Source of the DNA: an uncultured Eubacterium sp.
Lineage (GTDB): Bacteria; Bacillota; Clostridia; Lachnospirales; Lachnospiraceae
Length of the DNA: 40,704 nt
Assembly (NCBI GenBank): GCA_945920185.1
Contig: CAMEJP010000016.1
Location: forward strand, 1 to 40,704
Direction of reading: 5' to 3'
Part shown: positions 35,601 to 40,704 of the stretch, piece after piece
Layout of the letters: each line of letters opens with the position of its first letter
How positions within the stretch are numbered: position 1 is the stretch's first letter
The notes under the pieces: generated by a model
Databases searched by the model: none
Seen by the model: the letters and a program-made list of their open reading frames with translations, nothing else
What the model was told of the DNA's origin: nothing
Position numbers and translations under genes: made by a program

Positions 35601-36184
35601 TTCTTCATAAACAGAAGTGTAGTGATTCCAAGATTCTGTAATCTCTTCGACAGCACCTCATTTAACTTATCAATGGTTTTGAATCCGGAAAAAGTAAATC
35701 CCACGCTATACGGAAACACAAATTTGGTCGTATACCCAGGGTCTACATCCTGATCATCTATATCCACCGGATGAGTAAAATCTTTTATTTCTACTGCAAA
35801 CTGAGAATAGCCACCCTCAAGATCCTTTGCTGTAGGATGACTGTAAAGCTGAACCGTTTCACAAATACCGAACACGGATTTAAAACCTACGCCAAACTCT
35901 CCGATCTGGTTTAAATCATTGATCTTATCCGACTTACCTATATCACAGAGTCCCTGCAGGTTTTCCATAGAAAATGGATGTCCGTCATGAAGAACGACCA
36001 ACCTATCCGAATATTGAAGAAATTTAATCTTCGATGCCCCGGCATCTTCTGCATTCTGAAGAAGCTCATATACGAAATGAGATTTATCCGTATAGAGCTG
36101 AATAATTCTCTCCAGCGCACGCCGAAGCATTCCATCCTTATCTTGGCGTTGTAACACCTGATCAGCAATTGCTGTATTAGCCAT
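32654..36184 (-). CDS. sacsin-like GHKL ATPase with zinc and SH3-like C-terminus
   Basis: About 1176 residues. The N-terminal HSP90/GHKL ATPase has N box YELLQNAEDAGASKIKF (residues 39-55), VVLHDGHPFSMENLQGLCDI (63-82) and the glycine box IGEFGVGFKSVFG (94-106), nearest to the sacsin group. The long middle (about 200-950) is unassigned. At about 980-1020 four cysteines (982, 985, 1013, 1016; ACQMC and CLCPNC) make a zinc site with HNH-like spacing but no catalytic histidine pair. An acidic linker leads to an SH3-like end, IGKRVKHKAGGTGIVKGVDG. The ATG at 36184 has GGAGG eight bases upstream; a TTG at 36199 is rejected. It lies 27 bases after the SNF2 gene. A DNA- or nucleic-acid-directed conformational switch in a defence operon is inferred. 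Confidence 0.85.
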   Translation of the reverse strand: MANTAIADQVLQRQDKDGMLRRALERIIQLYTDKSHFVYELLQNAEDAGASKIKFLQYSDRLVVLHDGHPFSMENLQGLCDIGKSDKINDLNQIGEFGVGFKSVFGICETVQLYSHPTAKDLEGGYSQFAVEIKDFTHPVDIDDQDVDPGYTTKFVFPYSVGFTFSGFKTIDKLNEVLSKRLQNLGITTLLFMKNLQAIDYQIMLPKLKTSGSYLLDKTVINDHCALVAAIGETEHKKEKEESISYLVFSRPVKGIQAGRTIDIAFSLSVEEDGKYNFKPSKYPYISVYFPTETESKLKFIVQGPYRTTPNRSSVPADDKDNIELAEQTAALLRDSVIELRDSGKLDFSLLNILPIDEEVFYSAPLFEGMFEFTSDMMQEEKLLLCKDGIYASADSVKIARGSDFAELFTDELLTELIDDDKEYHWLPTFLTETNKSYKTLYDFLTDTLEIEVIRPENLRNNFNENRKFLKNRDNEWLVKLYNMYSSVAAAFSKQRGGSNMLTAAFVKTSTGDFVAPYRKSDGTENDYSFMWRGYENATYLPNVFLPSKNLDNAEDIAFVDEYLYEQCKHFFTEILSLQKPNEYEFFIRDFKKRYESGKTFTDDQHITDVKRLLKYRVNPDYRDEVENLIKKYLPLKCIKYGKKVYVNPHKETVFFSVNTDGMSIEQYFKHVATYAYVDMDFYAIEDISTEFLKILGVRENIAINENRTNGEYYTGNPGRQPEWNTSGDFRWKLSLEKLDAVLEYISAHPKAPDSMAKSSFIFRFLMKNESKLQGTVYVGGSTRNLYDEYADIVKLLRHDGPKHFYYGSSWNGKWLYTESLDLVAQSEISKRDLNPQLYGDLNPGSDIYDILGFKKNEADHLEDAAKDYDQLSEEQKNQYFEIELQRRYGISTADLDENFGSNATGGSGKTPIIPEDTYEFPSSKVKNWDSLRKHAAEVLCFASPTKYEFRVRKIRVSKPISEVRAYLMNMYKVDRAYKYACQMCHEAFANVEMCQIANSPEVELDPMNLCLCPNCAAEYKKMRTDEYDLSYFLDDIENMTDAEIGSMDPVEVTFGNETIWFTQTHIAEIRELIALQNAADEYKEPTIPIKPKPQVTDTVEDEAEDEPEEEVVIAGTDVYKDYIGKRVKHKAGGTGIVKGVDGKYISIEFEDGPKAGKTINYSLEMCINKGFLEIL

Positions 36185-36211
36185 ATCCGACACCTCCAAA
36201 GTGCGTATCGT

Positions 36212-39200
36212 TTAATTCACGACATCAAGAATTCCATTAGCCATCAATGTCGTGTGGATATCCGTCTGTGCTACTTTTTTCCTGATTTCTTCTACTTTCA
36301 GCTCATAGCTTTCTGTAGCGGACTCCAGCTCACTGGTATACATCCTTCGGATGCTTTCGCTGCTGGTATCCAGAATCTTCTGTTCCAGAGAACGTTTTCT
36401 GTTTCTGAAGTTATTTGATAAGCTCTCTATCTTGAATGTGGATATATTTTTTGCCTCCTTGATCTCAGTAGCTTTCTCATCCATCCACAATTTAACTTGT
36501 TTCTTTTCCAAGGCATCCCAATCAGACGGCTGCATCTTTACCGCTGCCGCTCCGCTTTGTGATTCCTGCAAAATATCCGGCAGCTCTGCAGCAATCACAT
36601 CATCATCGCAGACAACTACCAGCTTAAAGTGCGGATTGATTCCTACATAACTCCATGCATAAACAGAGAAATGATAGCTCCCGTCCGGAAGATCCTCCGT
36701 CGCATACTGAAGTCGGATATATGCATGCTCATTTGATGCAAAATAAGCTGCTGCCTGTTTAGCTAACGGGTGCATTGCAGTGATGAAAAATGTATCTCTC
36801 TTCTTTTCAGCAGTCTCGGAATCAAAAGTAATCGAATGAATCGGAGCTTTGCCCTTCAGATAAACATCCCAACTCTGACGCACCGCATTTCTTCCACTTG
36901 GAAGCTTCCTAAAATCGTCTCTCAGCTCAGCTCTTGCAGCGGCTGACAGTCTCAACTGCTTCATTTCGCTTTCACCCAGAATGTAGGTTCCCTGTCCCAA
37001 CCTACGGAAGAGATATTGTTCGATCAGTATCTGAAGACTCTTCTGAGTCAGCCATGGATTCTCAGCATTATGGATTTCCTGAGATGTCATGTATTCAGAT
37101 AAGTCGAAGCCGAAGAATTCTTTTTCTTCCTCTTCCAGCTTGTTCAGTTCCTGAAGCCTTCGGACCTCATTATCCGCCATTTGCTCCAGTTTGATCTTAC
37201 GTTCTTCTTCTGTAAGAGACGTATCCATACCAATACGATCAAGCTGTGTAGCAATATCGCCAAGAATCTCATCGCATTCTCCGATACTGCTTTCAAATAT
37301 ACCGATTCGCATAAGACATCTATAATAAATATCTGCGTCCACGGTGCCGTTTGTGATCATGTTATAGATCCCAACAGCCTCACTCTGCTGTCCGCGACGA
37401 TCAATACGTCCGATACGCTGCTCAATCCTCATAGGATTCCACGGCAAATCATAGTTGATCATCATATCACAGAACTGGTAATCCAGACCTTCGGAGCCGA
37501 CTTCTGTAAAGAGTAGAATATCAATAGCATCCTTATCTTCCTTAGGTAGTTCAAATCTCGCACGATATTCTTGCCTCATGGAATCCTTTACACTTCCATC
37601 TACCTGTTCTACTCTGAGTCCTGCTTCAAGCAGCTTTCTCTTCAGGTAATACAGTGTATAGCGGAAAGTACTGAAGAGAATGATCTTGTTATTCTCCTGT
37701 TTCTGCTTTTCTAAAATGGCTTCCAGCATCTGATCAAATTTCGGATCTTCTTCCGGAAGATTATCCGCCATCGCAAGAAGATTCTGAGCCATCCCTGCCA
37801 AAGCGCTGGCATCTGCTCCGTCAAAGGCAAATCCCGGTGAATAATCCAGATCCGGATCATCTTCCATCTGTTGAAACCTTCTCTGGATGAGATCCCGGAT
37901 ATGTGGTGCTAAACCAAATATACAGCTTGCTGCCTGCCGCTTTATGGTAGACATCATAAACGGTATCGATCTGGCATTCCCATGGAGTTGTAGCAGCGCG
38001 TCAGCCTCAAAGCGAAGGAGCTCATCATGCAATTCTTTCTGCCGCTCTGTAAACTCTACAGCCAAAGTAAACGGTCTTCTGATACAAAAATCCTGTATAT
38101 CCTTTCGCCTTGTACGATTCAGCATAGAATTGAAGCTATGTAGGCTCTCCGCATCAGATATCAGTTTTACACGTTCTTCACGCGTAATCTTGTCCTGCTG
38201 CAGTGTCTTGACCATTTCACCATACGTAGGATTCGCAGCAATTACATTCTCTCCCCACTGGGTATCAAGAACACCCTTCAGAGCTTCTGAAGCTAACTCC
38301 TGCCAATTATCATCGGCGCGTCTCATTAAGCTTGCCGCTTCTGAGATATGAGCATTCGGTCTGGACATCATATTGAACGTCTGCTTATCAATAACAACGT
38401 CCGGGCGAAGCACATTCAGCAGCGTAAACAGATCATCATCACTGGTCTGGAGCGGTGTTGCAGTCAGCATAACAACAGCATCGGCATTATCGCAGAAATA
38501 CTTTACACACTTATACTCAAATGCTTTCTCCTTCTCCATACTGCCATTGCGAATATGGTGTGCCTCATCGATGATAACAAGGTCAAAATGCGGAGCAGGA
38601 TCCAGATCTTTAAGTCCGAAAGTATGCTTCTTCTTAGTAGTCTCTCCTTCATATGCTCTGCTATCCAAGATAGAATAAGGTACTATGGTCTTGCTGAATC
38701 GGATCGGCCACTCTCCATCTCGGTCGGTATCAGAAATGATCTGACGAAGCATCGGACCATCAACCGGGACGAACTCTTCATCGAATCGCTTCATCTCCAT
38801 TTCCCATTTCCGCTCTGTCACAAGCGGCTTCGGGCAGATAATAAGTACATTCTCAAGTTCACTTCTTGCCTGGAGTTCTTTAATGATAAGACCCGCCTCG
38901 ATAGTCTTTCCGACACCAACGCTGTCAGCTATCAGAATTCTCGGTTCATCAGCATGGATCAGCTTCAATGCTGGTCTAAACTGATAAGGAACAAAATCGA
39001 TACGGGCTGAATTCAGAGAATACAAGTCATTCCCCGAAGGATTATTGATCTGATATGCGGTCAGATAGCTCCTAAATGTGTTGATGTCCACCCAGTTGTT
39101 TTTAGCAGTTTCCACATATAAGGCAATCTGTCCGGAATAAAATGTTTTGAAGTTTCCATCTACGAATACATCATATTTTTTCGTATCTCCAAGATCCGTG

Positions 39201-39805
39201 ATAGACATGACAATACCACGGACATCTGGGTTTCCGATCAGATATACAAGGCTTTTTTCTTTGATCTCATTTTCATCAACCACTTCAGGTTCTGCCTCAG
39301 CAGTCTGATCAGTCTGTGCTTCCTGCGAGAACGACGCAAAATCAACTGTTGAGGGAGACTTTACTTCATCAATCATTCGATCGACTTCATTCACAAGGCT
39401 GTCATCACAGCCTCGCTGTTCAAAAAAATCATGTAACGTTGCCAAATCAGCCAGGATAGCATCTTTGCCCGGAAGCATTGCACTGACGTGAGCCCAGTTA
39501 TTTCTCACACGCATCATGTCACGGACACATTCTCTTTCCCTTGTGGGAAGAAATGCAACATTGCGCATAGCGTACCAAGACTTATCTGCAATGCGGAGCA
39601 GAGCTGCAAGGTCAAATTCTCCAAGTGTGGTGAATCCTCTCTCCCTTGCAGTCTCTCTTTGGTTATAGCTCAGCTTGTCAAGGACGCACTCTTCCCACCA
39701 ATCATCTGATGTCCTCGGAAGCAGCTTACCAATCCACTCTGCCAGGACGTTGGCGGAAATATGCAAATATGTATTCATCCTGCTTACAATCTGGTCGTTA
39801 TCCAT
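36212..39805 (-). CDS. HEPN (Swt1-like) - SNF2/HepA helicase fusion
   Basis: 1197 residues. Residues 1-135 form a Swt1-like HEPN domain with TSDDWWEECVLDKLSYNQR, LDLAALLRIADKSWY-like core and RNNWAH (Arg101-x4-His106), the Rx4-6H RNase motif. An acidic linker (160-183) leads to a small beta domain (about 184-235, VRGIVMSITDLGDTKKYDVF) like the N-terminal module of RapA/HepA. The SNF2 engine follows: Walker A ADSVGVGKTIEAG (Lys300), DEAH box IIDEAHHI (413-416), LTATP (447-451), VGSEGLDYQFCDMMINYD and QRIGRIDRRGQQ near 795. Walker A has DSVGVGKT in place of the common DEVGLGKT. The C-terminal 100 residues are a coiled coil. ATG after GGAGCTTTACG. It is 23 bases after the Res-like gene. Confidence 0.9.
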   Translation of the reverse strand: MDNDQIVSRMNTYLHISANVLAEWIGKLLPRTSDDWWEECVLDKLSYNQRETARERGFTTLGEFDLAALLRIADKSWYAMRNVAFLPTRERECVRDMMRVRNNWAHVSAMLPGKDAILADLATLHDFFEQRGCDDSLVNEVDRMIDEVKSPSTVDFASFSQEAQTDQTAEAEPEVVDENEIKEKSLVYLIGNPDVRGIVMSITDLGDTKKYDVFVDGNFKTFYSGQIALYVETAKNNWVDINTFRSYLTAYQINNPSGNDLYSLNSARIDFVPYQFRPALKLIHADEPRILIADSVGVGKTIEAGLIIKELQARSELENVLIICPKPLVTERKWEMEMKRFDEEFVPVDGPMLRQIISDTDRDGEWPIRFSKTIVPYSILDSRAYEGETTKKKHTFGLKDLDPAPHFDLVIIDEAHHIRNGSMEKEKAFEYKCVKYFCDNADAVVMLTATPLQTSDDDLFTLLNVLRPDVVIDKQTFNMMSRPNAHISEAASLMRRADDNWQELASEALKGVLDTQWGENVIAANPTYGEMVKTLQQDKITREERVKLISDAESLHSFNSMLNRTRRKDIQDFCIRRPFTLAVEFTERQKELHDELLRFEADALLQLHGNARSIPFMMSTIKRQAASCIFGLAPHIRDLIQRRFQQMEDDPDLDYSPGFAFDGADASALAGMAQNLLAMADNLPEEDPKFDQMLEAILEKQKQENNKIILFSTFRYTLYYLKRKLLEAGLRVEQVDGSVKDSMRQEYRARFELPKEDKDAIDILLFTEVGSEGLDYQFCDMMINYDLPWNPMRIEQRIGRIDRRGQQSEAVGIYNMITNGTVDADIYYRCLMRIGIFESSIGECDEILGDIATQLDRIGMDTSLTEEERKIKLEQMADNEVRRLQELNKLEEEEKEFFGFDLSEYMTSQEIHNAENPWLTQKSLQILIEQYLFRRLGQGTYILGESEMKQLRLSAAARAELRDDFRKLPSGRNAVRQSWDVYLKGKAPIHSITFDSETAEKKRDTFFITAMHPLAKQAAAYFASNEHAYIRLQYATEDLPDGSYHFSVYAWSYVGINPHFKLVVVCDDDVIAAELPDILQESQSGAAAVKMQPSDWDALEKKQVKLWMDEKATEIKEAKNISTFKIESLSNNFRNRKRSLEQKILDTSSESIRRMYTSELESATESYELKVEEIRKKVAQTDIHTTLMANGILDVVN

Positions 39806-39828
39806 CGTAAAGCTCCTATCTGTACGGT

Positions 39829-40704
39829 TTATTCCATAAAGAATCCATCTGTATCAAAGATGTGATCTAATTCATCGTTTGTCATGGCGTGAGACACCTT
39901 ATCACGGACAGCACTCATCGCCATATCAAGCCTCTTAAAACGATTATGTCCTACGGCATCCTTAGCCATTCTGATCAACTGAATACGTCCCACTCCCGGA
40001 TTCTGCCTTGCATACTCAGCAAAGCCTCTTGCCTTACCCAAGTTATCAATTCTGGTCGGATCATGCGGCTCCAGAATATCAACGACATATTCATCATCAC
40101 TATCCTTACGAATGATCACGAAATCCGGATATGCCGGTTTCTGCTCTCCACCCATCTCGTATGGAATGCAAAGAGACCAAGGCTTTCTCGGAGGATTTCT
40201 CAACCAACATACAAAATCAGCCTGTCCCTGTTCTTCTACGAGAACGCCTTCTTCCCAGTTATTTAGATTAATGCGGGCCTTTCCGTGATCATCCACAAAG
40301 AGATGATCTTCATAGTCTTTGCCGTTTACTTCATGAGGCAAACTAATAGTTTCCGGCAAGCGGAAGTTATGCTTACTCACAACGTCACCATTGGAAACAA
40401 TGGCATCATATTGTTTGATGAAACGATCACCCAGTCCTACTATCTTGCGGCGATAATTATCATTCATCTTATGGAATGCCTTCTCTGCATAAGCCAGAAG
40501 GCGGGCATAACAATCATCATTTGAGGCATACAGAATGACATCAATCTTATAGGCATTCGGATCATCTTCGTCATAGTAGTAATGACCGTATTTATTGCCC
40601 ACGCCTTCATTTCCAAGCTTTGTTTCAGCCCTGCGGAACTGTCGGTCGATATCTATATCTGTGGTCGACATGAACATATGGACGATGTTGTCATCTACAG
40701 TTTC
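39829..40704 (-). CDS. Res-type helicase-nuclease, C-terminal part (cut by right edge)
   Basis: The frame is open through the right edge, so the ATG at 40677 is internal; at least 291 residues are C-terminal. Near the end, KPAYPDFVIIRKDSDDEYVV then DILEPHDPTRIDNLGKARGF matches the layout of the PD-(D/E)xK nuclease of type III restriction Res-like helicases: a PD in one strand, then an acidic residue in the next. The third position is Glu-Pro, not the usual Lys, so it is a variant or possibly inactive site. The segment INLNNWEEGVLVEEQGQADFV resembles Res C-terminal regions in which the helicase core lies before. Helicase motifs would be outside the window. The next gene, the SNF2 fusion, starts 23 bases on. 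Confidence 0.65.
   Translation of the reverse strand, partial: ETVDDNIVHMFMSTTDIDIDRQFRRAETKLGNEGVGNKYGHYYYDEDDPNAYKIDVILYASNDDCYARLLAYAEKAFHKMNDNYRRKIVGLGDRFIKQYDAIVSNGDVVSKHNFRLPETISLPHEVNGKDYEDHLFVDDHGKARINLNNWEEGVLVEEQGQADFVCWLRNPPRKPWSLCIPYEMGGEQKPAYPDFVIIRKDSDDEYVVDILEPHDPTRIDNLGKARGFAEYARQNPGVGRIQLIRMAKDAVGHNRFKRLDMAMSAVRDKVSHAMTNDELDHIFDTDGFFME

Noticed and set aside
31741..40704. DISARM system
   Set aside because: A SNF2 protein is present, but no DUF1998 (DrmB) protein, DrmA-type helicase, DrmC or methyltransferase is visible, and the GHKL ATPase is not a DISARM part.

Overview
The window reads as chromosomal DNA of a low-GC, strictly anaerobic Firmicute, most likely a Lachnospiraceae-type Clostridium relative. 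This rests on the gene families (SufCBDSU iron-sulfur operon, rubrerythrin, AhpC with an AhpF-like reductase, DegV, MATE pumps, stand-alone HMA protein with a P-type ATPase), strong AGGAGG-type ribosome sites and near-consensus TTGACA/TATAAT promoters. No rRNA, tRNA, CRISPR array or insertion sequence was seen. Assignment is by protein recognition from memory; no database search was run.

Layout. 1-3.5 kb (minus): start of polyphosphate kinase ppk1 cut by the left edge, a Ppx/GppA phosphatase, DegV and a HAD phosphatase. 3.7-6.4 kb (minus): a metal-resistance operon (SmtB/CzrA-type ArsR regulator, HMA chaperone, Zn/Cd-type ATPase) under a promoter filled with regulator-like half-sites. 6.5-11.5 kb (plus): the complete sufCBDSU operon. 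11.5-16.5 kb: GH13 alpha-amylase-family enzyme, hybrid histidine kinase, MATE pump. 16.5-20.2 kb (minus): a peroxide and oxygen defence block (rubrerythrin, AhpF-like reductase with unusual domain order, AhpC, Bcp). 20.3-23.9 kb (minus): second MATE pump and a chromate-transporter pair with a LysR regulator. 24-29.7 kb (minus): small accessory genes (AlkD-like glycosylase, VOC protein, GNAT, a TPM-like membrane protein with a partner, CDP-alcohol phosphatidyltransferase, YbaK-type deacylase).

Between 19.5 and 29.9 kb there are four gene relics. Three of them keep the original start and ribosome site joined to the 3' end of a gene with the middle missing (XRE-desulfoferrodoxin regulator, response regulator joined to an FtsX-type permease, GNAT). 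This is a local signature of interstitial deletion.

30-40.7 kb (minus) is an accessory, defence-like region. A small XRE regulator with a perfect 17-bp palindrome precedes an ORF6N/PLD-like gene whose frame is broken at a homopolymer. Further right lies a tightly spaced large operon, read right to left: the C-terminal end of a Res-type helicase-nuclease (cut by the right edge), a HEPN(Swt1-like)-SNF2/HepA helicase of 1197 aa, a sacsin-like GHKL ATPase of about 1176 aa with a zinc-binding, HNH-like and SH3-like C-terminus, and a fourth gene that is now a pseudogene. I do not recognise this combination as a named defence system, and it is the best candidate in the window for an undescribed one. 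The fourth gene is degraded, so the system in this strain may be damaged or may work without it.
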